A stretch of 64,000 nt of DNA from Vibrio aquaticus (GTDB taxonomy: Bacteria > Pseudomonadota > Gammaproteobacteria > Enterobacterales > Vibrionaceae). Shown one piece after another: positions 34,473-43,357 of the stretch (the first letter of the stretch is position 1; each line of letters starts with the position of its first letter). The stretch spans positions 744,001-808,000 of the forward strand of contig NZ_RXZH01000001.1 of the NCBI RefSeq assembly GCF_003970385.1, in the 5' to 3' direction. Below the pieces are notes generated by a model. That model did not search any database, was not told the origin of the DNA, and was given only the letters and a program-made list of their open reading frames with translations. The translations under genes were made by a program, and so were the position numbers.

Positions 34473-36005
34473 ATGCCTAAGTTTTCACGGCTCAGCTCTA
34501 GCCTACTTCTTATTTCAATTCTGACGGGGTGTGGTTCGCTTCCTGAAGAGATGATTCATTCCCACTCGCCAGAGCTTCAGCCAGCCAATACTGCCCTAAC
34601 CACGTTAAGTAGCGATTATTGGAGCCGCCAAACTGACGGACTAAACAGTGCGGTCTATATCCAAAACTCAGGCTGGGATGCCCTAGCACAACGATTAGCC
34701 CTAGTTGAAAGCGCTCAGCAACGCATTGATATTCAATATTACATTTGGAATTCCGATCGCTCGGGCACTTACCTAGCTAGCCGTTTATTGGCGGCCGCAG
34801 ATCGAGGAGTGCGTGTGCGAGTCATGCTCGATGACATTAACCTCAATGAGCGAGAATCCCTGCTTATTGCGCTTAACTCGCACCCCAATGTTGAAATCCG
34901 AGTCTTTAACCCAATCCTGACTCGCCGTGGCGTGACTAAGTGGTTTGAATTTCTTGGAGACTTCTCACGCTTAAATCGCCGCATGCACAATAAGTCATTC
35001 ACGGTTGATGGCACCTTCTCTATTGTCGGAGGACGCAATATCGGTGACGAGTATTTCGACCTCTCTGACGAGATTAATTTCCGTGACCGAGATGTGCTGA
35101 CCATGGGAGAGGTCGTCCCTGAAATACAAACGGGGTTTGACCAATATTGGGATAGCCGCTGGTCATATCCAGTCGACCTACTCGGTGATGATAAAGAGAT
35201 CGACTTAACCGAACTAAAGCAAGCCGCTGAGCCGACCTATCTTGCCTACCCTGCTTTGCCCGCTCAAAAAACAGAGGCTGAGCAACTGCTGACTCAAACC
35301 ATCAAGAAGATGGATAGTGTTGAGGCTCACTACGTTTATGACAGGCCGACTCCGGTAGATGAAAAGAATCTTGATGAGCCTAAAACCACCGCCAAGTTCC
35401 TGGGCAATCTAGCGAGTCAAACCAATAAACAGGTGCTACTCGAATCGGCCTATTTGGTATTTGATGATCGCCAACTCGACCAGTGGCAAACGCTGAGTGA
35501 GAGCGGCGTTAACATCAAAGCGTTAACCAACTCGATGGCATCGAATGATCTAGTCACCAATCACTCAGCTTATGCCGGAAGACGAGAGGATATGCTCGAA
35601 CACGGTATTCAACTGTTTGAACTGATGCCTGAGGCGGATGTGTGTGAAGAATCGACAAAAGATGCGTCAAAGTGCGCGCCAGAAACAGGCTATGGATTGC
35701 ATTCTAAATCGGCAGTGTTTGATGATGATATCGCTGCCATTGGCTCTTTCAACTTTAACCTGCGTTCGACCTACCTAAACAGCGAGTCATTACTCATCAT
35801 TGAAAGCCCGAAAGTCGCCCAAACGTTGGCAGATGACATTACCGATGCCATGAGTGAGAACAACAGCTGGTATTTAGAACTGAAAGATGGCGATGTTTAC
35901 TGGCATTCAGGTGAACAAAGCTTTGATAAAGAGCCTAATACAGGCAAATGGCGCCGCTTCCAATCTTCATTTTTGCAGTTACTGCCGATCGAGAAATACC
36001 TCTAG
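34473..36005 (+). CDS. Phospholipase-D/cardiolipin-synthase-like lipoprotein
   Basis: A 510-residue protein with a lipoprotein signal (LLLISILTGCGS, acylated Cys at about 20). Two PLD catalytic motifs are present: MHNKSFTVDG (HxK, about 170-179) with GGRNIGDEYFD following, and LHSKSAVFDD (about 409-418) with GSFNFNLRS following. This is the paired-HKD plan of PLD-superfamily enzymes such as cardiolipin synthase C. As a lipoprotein it would act in the periplasm or outer membrane, on phospholipid head groups or transfer. It stands alone with a bidirectional terminator downstream. Confidence 0.88.
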   Translation: MPKFSRLSSSLLLISILTGCGSLPEEMIHSHSPELQPANTALTTLSSDYWSRQTDGLNSAVYIQNSGWDALAQRLALVESAQQRIDIQYYIWNSDRSGTYLASRLLAAADRGVRVRVMLDDINLNERESLLIALNSHPNVEIRVFNPILTRRGVTKWFEFLGDFSRLNRRMHNKSFTVDGTFSIVGGRNIGDEYFDLSDEINFRDRDVLTMGEVVPEIQTGFDQYWDSRWSYPVDLLGDDKEIDLTELKQAAEPTYLAYPALPAQKTEAEQLLTQTIKKMDSVEAHYVYDRPTPVDEKNLDEPKTTAKFLGNLASQTNKQVLLESAYLVFDDRQLDQWQTLSESGVNIKALTNSMASNDLVTNHSAYAGRREDMLEHGIQLFELMPEADVCEESTKDASKCAPETGYGLHSKSAVFDDDIAAIGSFNFNLRSTYLNSESLLIIESPKVAQTLADDITDAMSENNSWYLELKDGDVYWHSGEQSFDKEPNTGKWRRFQSSFLQLLPIEKYL

Positions 36006-36028
36006 GCAGCTAAACGGCCAATACTAAC

Positions 36029-36066
36029 TCAGGCAGAGCTCAGCTAGTGTGCTCTGCCTGATTTTT
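36029..36066. terminator. Rho-independent terminator
   Basis: The 11-bp stem TCAGGCAGAGC/GCTCTGCCTGA is followed by TTTTT on the plus strand, between the converging PLD-like and short-chain-dehydrogenase-like genes. Confidence 0.9.
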
Positions 36067-36073
36067 ATCGGGT

Positions 36074-36679
36074 TTAATTTAAACTCGGCAAAGCATCATA
36101 AATGTGACCTGTTTTTCCTTCATCGATACTTTGCTGATAAAACCGCGCAACATCATTGGCAGCGATTCCATGGCTACTATCGACACCCCATTGTTCCAAA
36201 GTCTCTTTGACAATCGCGGGGCTCACCGCATTAATTCGCTTACCTTTGTCTAACTCTAATGCGGCAACAGAAACAAATGCATTCACACCAGCCACGCCCA
36301 TCGCAATGGCAGCGGTACCCGGCATCGGATGATTCGCAGCTTGGCCAGAGGTTAACGTAATTGAACCTCCGTCATTGAGGTATTCCAAGCCAAACCTCAC
36401 AAGGTTAACTTGGCCCATTAACTTATTACTTAATACCGTCTGATACCCTTCATTAGGCATCTCGGCAATCGAGCCCATTTCACCGTTTCCCGCCATACAA
36501 ATGATCGCATCTACCGATCCGACTCGTTCAAACAGTGATTGGATAGAAGCGCTATCTTCAATATCCACGGTCAGTTCACCGGTTGAATGACCCACTTCAA
36601 TAACGTCATGTTGCTGTGCAAATAAACGGGTCACCGCTTGACCAATAATCCCGTTGGCGCCAATGGCTAAAATCTTCAT
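36074..36679 (-). CDS. Short-chain dehydrogenase/reductase (atypical, 201 residues)
   Basis: A small SDR-like Rossmann protein. The cofactor motif GANGIIGQAV is at residues 7-16, followed by the NAG-like motif (CMAGNGEMGSI), SGQAAN, and NAVSPAIVKETLEQWG. The usual YxxxK is not clear, so activity is uncertain. The start at 36679 (MKILAIGANG) overlaps the stop of the upstream dehalogenase-like gene as ATGA, a coupling overlap, so the two are in one operon. It ends near a bidirectional terminator. Confidence 0.8.
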   Translation of the reverse strand: MKILAIGANGIIGQAVTRLFAQQHDVIEVGHSTGELTVDIEDSASIQSLFERVGSVDAIICMAGNGEMGSIAEMPNEGYQTVLSNKLMGQVNLVRFGLEYLNDGGSITLTSGQAANHPMPGTAAIAMGVAGVNAFVSVAALELDKGKRINAVSPAIVKETLEQWGVDSSHGIAANDVARFYQQSIDEGKTGHIYDALPSLN

Positions 36680-37665
36680 GCTGCTACTCCTGATTGCTTG
36701 TATTTCGTCTCTTCTAACCACATCAGCATTTTCTGTGCGAGCTGAGTGGATTGGTCTTCTTGTAAAAAGTGGGAAGCGTTAGCCACTGTGATATGAGGTT
36801 GTCCTTTCGCTCCACTGAAATTCTGCTGAAACTTTTCATCGTAGCCCTGACCAGCTAAAAACGGGTCTTGATCGCTGAATAAGGTCAGTACAGGTTTCGA
36901 CCACTGTTTCAGGCTTTGCCAATCTTGGTTCACGGCATCCAGATCATCGGCCACTATTTCCGGCATTTTCCTAGGCCCAGCAAAATATTCTTCACTTGGG
37001 AAAGGAGCATCGTACGCCAGCATTTCTTGTTGGCTTAGGTAGCGAATTGATAAGCTCTGAATGAGTTCACCAATTTCAGGCTGCGGATTGTGACGAAAGT
37101 AGCCCGCCCAATTGCCGTAGTTAATCTTATTCTTAAATTTGACCAGATCCGTTTTACCAGCGGCGGCGGCCATCACCTTCAGCACTTTAGGCACTAAGAA
37201 TTTTTCTAACCCTTTCATTTCTGCCAATGCGGTATTCGCAACAACCAATCGATCCAGCCACTCTGGCTCTTGAGCTAAGACACGCAAACCAATCATTCCA
37301 CCCCAATCTTGCATGAACGCCGCAGCGTGTTTGATGCCAAGTTTTCGAACAAATTGAGTCATCCAGTCAACATGATTGGCATAGCTATGGCTATCTGAAG
37401 AGAGGGGTTTATCGGATTTTCCAAAACCAATTAAGTCTGGAGCAATCACACGGTATCCAGCGTTAACGAGAAGAGGAATCATATGACGGTACAGGTAGCT
37501 CCAAGATGGCTGCCCATGGAGCAAAAAGATAGTTTGTGTATGGTGTTTTCCCTCATCCACATAGTGCATTTTCATACCATCGACTTCGAGGTAGTTGGGT
37601 TCAAATGGGTAATCCACTAAGTTTTCAAACGCTGAGATTGGGGTAGTTAAAATAGTCGATGTCAT
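36676..37665 (-). CDS. Alpha/beta hydrolase, haloalkane-dehalogenase-like
   Basis: A 329-residue alpha/beta hydrolase. The oxyanion-hole motif HGQPSWSYLYR includes a Trp that in haloalkane dehalogenases binds halide. The nucleophile motif is MQDWGGMIG, where Asp replaces the usual Ser and is followed by Trp as in dehalogenases. The catalytic His is in ANASHFLQED. Together these favour haloalkane dehalogenase subfamily I over an epoxide hydrolase or esterase, but the substrate is not proven. It is co-transcribed with the SDR gene (4-bp overlap) and diverges from a LysR gene. Confidence 0.82.
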   Translation of the reverse strand: MTSTILTTPISAFENLVDYPFEPNYLEVDGMKMHYVDEGKHHTQTIFLLHGQPSWSYLYRHMIPLLVNAGYRVIAPDLIGFGKSDKPLSSDSHSYANHVDWMTQFVRKLGIKHAAAFMQDWGGMIGLRVLAQEPEWLDRLVVANTALAEMKGLEKFLVPKVLKVMAAAAGKTDLVKFKNKINYGNWAGYFRHNPQPEIGELIQSLSIRYLSQQEMLAYDAPFPSEEYFAGPRKMPEIVADDLDAVNQDWQSLKQWSKPVLTLFSDQDPFLAGQGYDEKFQQNFSGAKGQPHITVANASHFLQEDQSTQLAQKMLMWLEETKYKQSGVAA

Positions 37666-37814
37666 AGTGCGTCTCCTTGATGGTCACAATTGTTGACCAT
37701 TTCTGCTGCCACAATGGTTTTGGCTTTGCGATTGCTTCGATAAGACTACTTTAAAACGATAACATGACCGAAAAAAGCATAGCTTTTGCTCCATAATGGT
37801 CATATTATTTGATC

Positions 37815-38693
37815 ATGATTGCTTTGGAACATTTGCACGTTATCAACGTGATTCACCAAGAAGGGAGTTTTCGCAAGGCGAGTGAGAAGCTGTTTAAAGC
37901 TCGCAGCGCTGTCTCCTATTCCGTCAAACAGGTCGAGCAGTATTACGATATTGAGATTTTCAGCCGTGATACTTACCGCCCTGAATTGACCCGTGATGGG
38001 AAAATATTGATCGGTCAAATTGAGCACTTGCTAGAAGCCGCAAGTCAGTTTGATGTGTTTGCTCGCCAGTTAAATAGTGAGGTAGAGAAAGAGATCCGCC
38101 TTTCTGTCAGTGCTATTTTCCCCACCAACAAGCTCACGGCTCTGCTGCACAAAATTAAAGAATCCTTTCCAGAAACGATTGTGCATTTAGACATTGAAAC
38201 CGCGTCTGGCGAACGTATGCTGAAAGATGATGTGGTCGATATTGGTATTTATGCGGGCTTGGAAAAAGACACCCGTCAGATCCACTACCGTTGTATTGAT
38301 AAGCTTGAACTTCCGGTGTATGTCTCTCGCTCATTTCCGCTCTCCAACCAACGTGATTTGACACACGAAGAGCTAGCCCCATACCCACAAATTGTGGTCA
38401 AATCTTCATACAAATCAAGCCCAGATTCAGGCATCGTCAAACACGCCTTACATTGGTATGTATCTGATCATCAGAGCAAGAGAAATCTAATAGAGAGTGG
38501 ATTAGGCTGGGGACGTCTCGCCAGACATGAGGTAGAAAATGCGCCTAACCTTATCGCACTAGAGAATCTAGAAACACTAGGTGTTCCGATCTACGTGGCA
38601 AGACGCAAGGACCAACCAATGGGGCCAGTGGCAGAGCTTATTTGGACTTTCTTTAACGAACTCGATGAGTCCACCAACAAAAGACGTTACTGA
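37815..38693 (+). CDS. LysR-family transcriptional regulator
   Basis: A 292-residue LysR protein with helix-turn-helix MIALEHLHVINVIHQEGSFR, KASEKLFKARSAVSYSVKQVE (about 1-58). It diverges from the dehalogenase-like operon across about 150 bp and is its likely regulator. The ATG at 37815 is used; a TTG two codons earlier is possible and neither has a strong ribosome site. Its 3' end overlaps the RidA gene on the other strand by 7 bp. Confidence 0.87.
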   Translation: MIALEHLHVINVIHQEGSFRKASEKLFKARSAVSYSVKQVEQYYDIEIFSRDTYRPELTRDGKILIGQIEHLLEAASQFDVFARQLNSEVEKEIRLSVSAIFPTNKLTALLHKIKESFPETIVHLDIETASGERMLKDDVVDIGIYAGLEKDTRQIHYRCIDKLELPVYVSRSFPLSNQRDLTHEELAPYPQIVVKSSYKSSPDSGIVKHALHWYVSDHQSKRNLIESGLGWGRLARHEVENAPNLIALENLETLGVPIYVARRKDQPMGPVAELIWTFFNELDESTNKRRY

Positions 38694-39049
38694 TATTTAT
38701 CACCTGCAGCAGCAACAAACGCCATTTCAACTAACAGGTTAGGATCTGCCAGTTCGACTTTAACACAAGCTCTGCTTGGCGCAGTGCCTTCTTCAAACCA
38801 CTCGTCCCACACTTCATTTAACGCATCGAAATTAGCAAAGTCAGTGAGAAAAATCGTGACTGACAGAATGCGTGTTTTATCACTGTCGACAGAAGCCAGC
38901 ATCTGCTCGGCTTGGTCAAAGATCTGCTGAACTTGGCCTTTAATGTCTGCTGACGTGTCTGCTTCTGCGACTTCGACAAAGTTGGCAATGCCATTAAAAA
39001 TGGTCACATCAGACCAACGTTTACTTGGGTTAATTCGATGAATGGTCAT
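38687..39049 (-). CDS. RidA-family enamine/imine deaminase, copy 1
   Basis: A 120-residue RidA/YjgF-family protein. These trimers hydrolyse reactive 2-aminoacrylate-type enamines and imines made by PLP enzymes. Recognisable are QVQQIFDQAEQMLASVDSDK, VTIFLTDFANFDALNEVWDEWF and the C-terminal ligand-binding Arg region GTAPSRACVKVELADPNLLVEM. It follows the lactonase-like gene by 11 bp, so they are co-transcribed. A second RidA gene lies at 46098-46490 inside the chitin-sugar cluster. Confidence 0.9.
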   Translation of the reverse strand: MTIHRINPSKRWSDVTIFNGIANFVEVAEADTSADIKGQVQQIFDQAEQMLASVDSDKTRILSVTIFLTDFANFDALNEVWDEWFEEGTAPSRACVKVELADPNLLVEMAFVAAAGDKYQ

Positions 39050-39060
39050 CTTAATTCTCG

Positions 39061-40089
39061 TTATTTATGTTGTTCGACTAAACAAACAGGGCTATCGATT
39101 TGGCACTCAAAGCCTGTTGGCGTTAGCGTGCCGTCATTTGGGTTTCGTTGATAACTGGCTAGGTTATTGGAGTGCTGATTGGCAACCACCAACCACTCTC
39201 CACATGATGAAAGGGTAAAGTCACGAGGGAATGCACCGCCACATTCTGAACTGAATAACCAGTTGGCTTTTTCACCAGACACATCAAAGCAGCTGATCTG
39301 ATTTTGATGACGACAAGAGACGTAAACAAAGCGCTCATCCGCAGAGAGCTTAATCGCCGCAGCCGCTTCACCGACTTCGCTATTTGGCAAAAGTGGCAAT
39401 TGCTGATCGAGCTGCCAGCCATTTTCTGTCTGCGTTAGTACCACTAAGGTTTCACTGAGCTCACACACCACATAAGCAGTATCTTCCGCGTGGTTGAACA
39501 CTAAATGGCGTGGGCCAGATCCAGGCGTCAATGATACGGTTTGAGAAAGAGTAAATTCACCTTGATCCATGGCGTAGAAACGGACGGCGTCACTGCCTAA
39601 ATCCACGCAAGCCAACATGGGTTGCTGCTTTAGGAACACCGCTTGATGAGCGTGCGGCGAAAGCTGGCGGTCTTTATTTGGGCCTTGCCCATCTTCAAAC
39701 AGATCAGCCACTAAATTGGTTGCGATACCTTGGCTATCAAGAGAGTAAATACTTACATTACCTGAGCCATAATTGGCCACCGCAAGGTGCTTTTCGTCAG
39801 CAGACACATTCAGATGACATGGGTAATCACCTTCTATTGGCAATGAAAAAGCCGATTGGCCTTGCAGACAAACCAGCTGCGCTCCCTGTTGTTGTTCCAC
39901 TTCAGAAAAGCTGTAAAGCATGCTCGCGGTTTGGGTCAAATAAGAAGGATTGCGCAGCGGGTAGACGTCTTCTCGTCGAGTTAATTCACCGGTGTTTCGA
40001 TTGAGACTCACTTGTCCAATGCCTTGGCTTTGACTTGGTGAATCGGTGTATGTACCGACATAGAAAAGTAAGTGTTCACTTGCTTGCAT
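39061..40089 (-). CDS. Beta-propeller lactonase (6-phosphogluconolactonase YbhE-like)
   Basis: A 342-residue seven-bladed-propeller lactonase of the Pgl/YbhE (COG2706) type. Marks include FYVGTYTDSPSQSQGIG, HLNVSADEKHLAVANYGSGN, QLSPHAHQAVF, GSGPRHLVFN and GGAFPRDFTLSSCGEW. Members open sugar-acid lactones. I use the second of two adjacent ATGs (40089) because AGGGATA gives better spacing. It lies downstream of the GH20 gene, separated by a strong terminator, and shares an operon with RidA. A lactonase next to genes for C1-oxidised chitin sugar could hydrolyse the sugar lactone (inference). Confidence 0.82.
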   Translation of the reverse strand: MQASEHLLFYVGTYTDSPSQSQGIGQVSLNRNTGELTRREDVYPLRNPSYLTQTASMLYSFSEVEQQQGAQLVCLQGQSAFSLPIEGDYPCHLNVSADEKHLAVANYGSGNVSIYSLDSQGIATNLVADLFEDGQGPNKDRQLSPHAHQAVFLKQQPMLACVDLGSDAVRFYAMDQGEFTLSQTVSLTPGSGPRHLVFNHAEDTAYVVCELSETLVVLTQTENGWQLDQQLPLLPNSEVGEAAAAIKLSADERFVYVSCRHQNQISCFDVSGEKANWLFSSECGGAFPRDFTLSSCGEWLVVANQHSNNLASYQRNPNDGTLTPTGFECQIDSPVCLVEQHK

Positions 40090-40148
40090 CATTATCCCTA
40101 TAAACAATCTTGGCTATTCGTACTTCTCGATAGCTTCCATCAAACACA

Positions 40149-40174
40149 ATGCCGCCAGCATACGCTGGCGGCAA
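40149..40174. terminator. Strong hairpin terminator after the GH20 gene
   Basis: The perfect 9-bp stem GCCGCCAGC/GCTGGCGGC with loop ATAC. A T-run on the plus-strand side is clear; on the minus side it is weaker (ATTGTGTTTG), yet it separates the GH20 operon from the lactonase operon. Confidence 0.75.
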
Positions 40175-40214
40175 TGATTTTTGCTATAACTCTAGCACTG
40201 AGTCACTTAATCGC

Positions 40215-42668
40215 TCACTTATGGGTAAGCGTATTAAGTAGCATCTCAGTTGGCTTAACAATGGCGACAATGGTTTCATCGAGGATGATGGCATTCTCAT
40301 CGATCACACGTTGATATTCCGCTGCATCCGCTTTACGAATCGTCTTACCTTGCTTCGCAATCTCAACCAAGGTGTTTGCCAGTTCCGCAACTTTGATCGT
40401 CGCTTCAGCCACTTTCACGGTATCAACCGACGCCACGTTGTTAGCAAAGATTGGTTTCGCTTGCTGAGCCGCCAACGACACGACTTGGTAATGCATCGCA
40501 AGCTTATCTAATGCGTCTTTGTCGCCGTTTGCGAATGCTTCAACAAGATCGTTCATCTCATACACAGCCAAGCTTTCGACAGGCAAAGCATCAGCAAAGC
40601 GGTTTAGACGTTCATACTGGTTGTAAAGGTCGCCTTTGTTTGGCGTTGAGATCCATTTCTCCCAGTGGCGCGCGTAGTACTGAGCAGGTTCAATGTACTT
40701 CGCTAACGTTTGTAGCGGCGTCACATCTGCACCATTTGCCAGACGTTTCAGCATAATCGTCGCATCCGCGTGGTGACGAAGACCTAAAGAAATCTCTGAC
40801 CATGTGTCCATCACACTCATACGTTGGTACATACTGCGCTCATCGGTAAGCTCTTGGCTGGACCATAAACGCTCAGCAATGGCATAGCTGCGTGGCCATA
40901 GACGCTGCTCGACAGTCATTGAATCTAGGTTCTCACCCCAAATCGTAATTTCTCCCCCTAAGATCAGATCTTTCTCATCACCTTTAAGCTCCGCTGGGTA
41001 GCCACCATTTGGTGCTGGAATGACACTGCCTTTGGTTGCGCTACTTGCGACCAATTCGCCGGTAGCAGGCCAACGCACATTGCCCACAATCTGATAGCTG
41101 CCTTCTTTTAGCTTGCCGCCTGCAAATTCATAGTTAAATTCAGTGTACGACATAAAGTTATCGAAGTGGCCGCGGAATTTAACCCCAGGTACGTATTCTA
41201 GGATATGTACTTCTTCACGAGATTTGCCGTTGTAGTCGGTAAATGCACGGAAAGAGCCATCTTTTGCTTCGATTATGGTGATATTACCTTTACGCGGGCC
41301 GCCCTTGTTACGTGGTTTCATCCAGTCGTAAGTTTCAAATTTTTCACCGCTGTGCAGCGTGTCATCCACCGTGATGCCTTTTGGCATTGGATCGTTGCGG
41401 TAGTGGTAGCTAGTTGGCTGCGGCTGGTCTAGGTAGTAACCGGTAGACAGTACGCCTTGGTAACCTTCTTTAGCGGCACGGCCGATGCTGTCATGCCCAC
41501 GCCAGCTTTGGATTACGATCGATTTTGGTAAGTCTTTGTGCCAGATCTCATCCCAACCTGACATCTTCTTGCCACGCTCTTCCAGCATCTTCTCTACTTT
41601 AGTATTGAGGTAAGATTGCAGGCCGCGTTCGCCATCCAAGTTATTGTCGGCGATGAACTGTTGGATCTTAGGGTTTTCTTTCCACTGCTTGTAATTTGGC
41701 TCATCACCACCAATGTGGAAATACTCATCTGGGAACAGCTCAACCACTTCATCAAACACGCTCGCAAGCATGGTGTAAAGCTCTGGGTTAGTCGGGTCCA
41801 TGAGCGGCTCAAACACACCCCAACCACGCTGCTGCGGGTAAGACTGCTCGCCCATTCCAGACATCAGTTCAGGGTAAGCGTGTGCAACGGCTGATGCATG
41901 ACCCGGCAGTGAGATTTCAGGGATAACACGAATACCAAGGTTGCGTGCGTAATTTACGACGTAGCGGATTTCATCTTTGGTGTAGTAGTCACCATCAGCG
42001 GTTTCAGACCAGAGCTTAGTGTAGTTATCCAGCTGAATGCGGATACCTTGGTCATCCCAAATGTGCCAGTGGAATACGTTCATTTTCGCCGATGCCATGG
42101 CATCCAATTGGCGCAGAATCACGTCGAGCTCAATGAAGTGACGAGAAGTATCGTAAGAAACACCGCGCCATTTAAAGCGAGGTTCATCGTCAATCGAAAC
42201 AACAGGCACTGAGTAGCCTGACGCATTGGTTGTCACAAGCTGTAGGAAGGTTTCAAGGCCGTGGAAAGCACCATACGGGCGATCAGATGAGATGCGAATT
42301 TGACCATCTTCCACTTCTAGCTGGTAAGACTCATCGCTATCAATATTTTGCACATCATCTTTCGGTCCTTTGCGAATATCGATCACTAAGGTCGCCTCTT
42401 TTTCAGACTCAGCCTGCCAGTGGAGCATTGGCAGGCCAGTCTGACGGTATAAACGTTCCATGGTGCGCTTAGCGTTAAACTGAACGCGCTCAGAATCGTA
42501 ACCTTTGATGAAAATACTAAACTCTTTGTCGATGCTTACAGAGCCCGAGCCCAATTCCACTTCTTGTGGGTAAGGCATAAGGTTTAAGTCTGTGTTTGGT
42601 GCCATTGCCATCGTTGCAGGTGCCGTCACTAAGCCAGAAATCAGTAGGGCTAACGTCGCTTTTTTCAT
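40215..42668 (-). CDS. GH20 beta-N-acetylhexosaminidase (secreted)
   Basis: An 817-residue glycoside hydrolase family 20 enzyme releasing terminal N-acetylhexosamine from chitin fragments. Signal peptide: residues 1-22 (LALLISGLVTAPATMAMA). A GH20b N-domain (about 30-155) precedes the catalytic barrel with GVSYDTSRHFIELDVILRQ, WHIWDDQGIRIQ and the catalytic Asp-Glu pair in HIGGDEPNYKQW (about 320-331). An insertion of about 100 residues (roughly 455-555) interrupts the barrel before GGEITIWGENLD. It is last in the deacylase-RidA-symporter-kinase-aldolase-GH20 operon, so it probably acts on aldonic-acid-ended chitin oligomers in the periplasm. Confidence 0.92.
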   Translation of the reverse strand: MKKATLALLISGLVTAPATMAMAPNTDLNLMPYPQEVELGSGSVSIDKEFSIFIKGYDSERVQFNAKRTMERLYRQTGLPMLHWQAESEKEATLVIDIRKGPKDDVQNIDSDESYQLEVEDGQIRISSDRPYGAFHGLETFLQLVTTNASGYSVPVVSIDDEPRFKWRGVSYDTSRHFIELDVILRQLDAMASAKMNVFHWHIWDDQGIRIQLDNYTKLWSETADGDYYTKDEIRYVVNYARNLGIRVIPEISLPGHASAVAHAYPELMSGMGEQSYPQQRGWGVFEPLMDPTNPELYTMLASVFDEVVELFPDEYFHIGGDEPNYKQWKENPKIQQFIADNNLDGERGLQSYLNTKVEKMLEERGKKMSGWDEIWHKDLPKSIVIQSWRGHDSIGRAAKEGYQGVLSTGYYLDQPQPTSYHYRNDPMPKGITVDDTLHSGEKFETYDWMKPRNKGGPRKGNITIIEAKDGSFRAFTDYNGKSREEVHILEYVPGVKFRGHFDNFMSYTEFNYEFAGGKLKEGSYQIVGNVRWPATGELVASSATKGSVIPAPNGGYPAELKGDEKDLILGGEITIWGENLDSMTVEQRLWPRSYAIAERLWSSQELTDERSMYQRMSVMDTWSEISLGLRHHADATIMLKRLANGADVTPLQTLAKYIEPAQYYARHWEKWISTPNKGDLYNQYERLNRFADALPVESLAVYEMNDLVEAFANGDKDALDKLAMHYQVVSLAAQQAKPIFANNVASVDTVKVAEATIKVAELANTLVEIAKQGKTIRKADAAEYQRVIDENAIILDETIVAIVKPTEMLLNTLTHK

Positions 42669-42703
42669 TCTATTTGTCCTTAATTTTTTTTTATTGTTCG
42701 GAT

Positions 42704-43333
42704 CTACGCCACATGCTCAACCGCTTCGCGGACTAACTTTGCGATCTCATCCCACTGCTCGTTCTCGATTAGGCTAGGAGCAACCATCCATGTACCACCA
42801 CAGCAAACAACTCGGTCAATCGCTAAGTAATCATTAACGTTGCCCTTGCCAATGCCACCGGTTGGCATCAAGCTCACATCCACATACGGTGCGAGCAGGG
42901 ATTTCACCATTGCCACGCCGCCAGATGCTTCTGCAGGGAAGAATTTTAGGAAGTTAAGGCCAAGCTCTAACGCTTGCTCAACTTGGCTTGGGTTGTTTAC
43001 ACCCGGAACAATCGGCATACCCACTTCTTGGCAGTAACGTACTGTGTTTGGGTTAAGGCCAGGGGCAACCACAAACTCAGAACCTGCCGCTTTGGCTTGG
43101 TCAACTTGCTCTGCATTTAATACCGTACCCGCGCCTACACACATCTCTGGATACGCATCGCTCATCGCTTTAATTGCATCGGCTGCTGCTGCCGTGCGGA
43201 ACGTCACTTCTGCTACCGGCAGGCCGTTTTCTACTAACACTTTTGCTAGTGGAATCGCGTGTTCTACCTTGTTGATCTGAATAACAGGGATAACTTTGAA
43301 TTGTTTTAGTTTGTTGATCATTTCGTTGTTCAT
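42704..43333 (-). CDS. eda: KDPG aldolase, copy 2
   Basis: A 209-residue class I KDPG aldolase with the same motifs as copy 1: AEVTFRTAAAADAI, GAGTVLN, the Schiff-base lysine in NFLKFFPAEASGG and LMPTGGIGKGNV. It cleaves KDPG into pyruvate and glyceraldehyde 3-phosphate. It is 24 bp after the kinase and 35 bp before the GH20 gene, in the same operon. Sequence similarity to the 24329-24958 copy is high across its length, indicating paralogy. Confidence 0.94.
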   Translation of the reverse strand: MNNEMINKLKQFKVIPVIQINKVEHAIPLAKVLVENGLPVAEVTFRTAAAADAIKAMSDAYPEMCVGAGTVLNAEQVDQAKAAGSEFVVAPGLNPNTVRYCQEVGMPIVPGVNNPSQVEQALELGLNFLKFFPAEASGGVAMVKSLLAPYVDVSLMPTGGIGKGNVNDYLAIDRVVCCGGTWMVAPSLIENEQWDEIAKLVREAVEHVA

Positions 43334-43357
43334 TTTTATTAATTACCAATCAAATTT

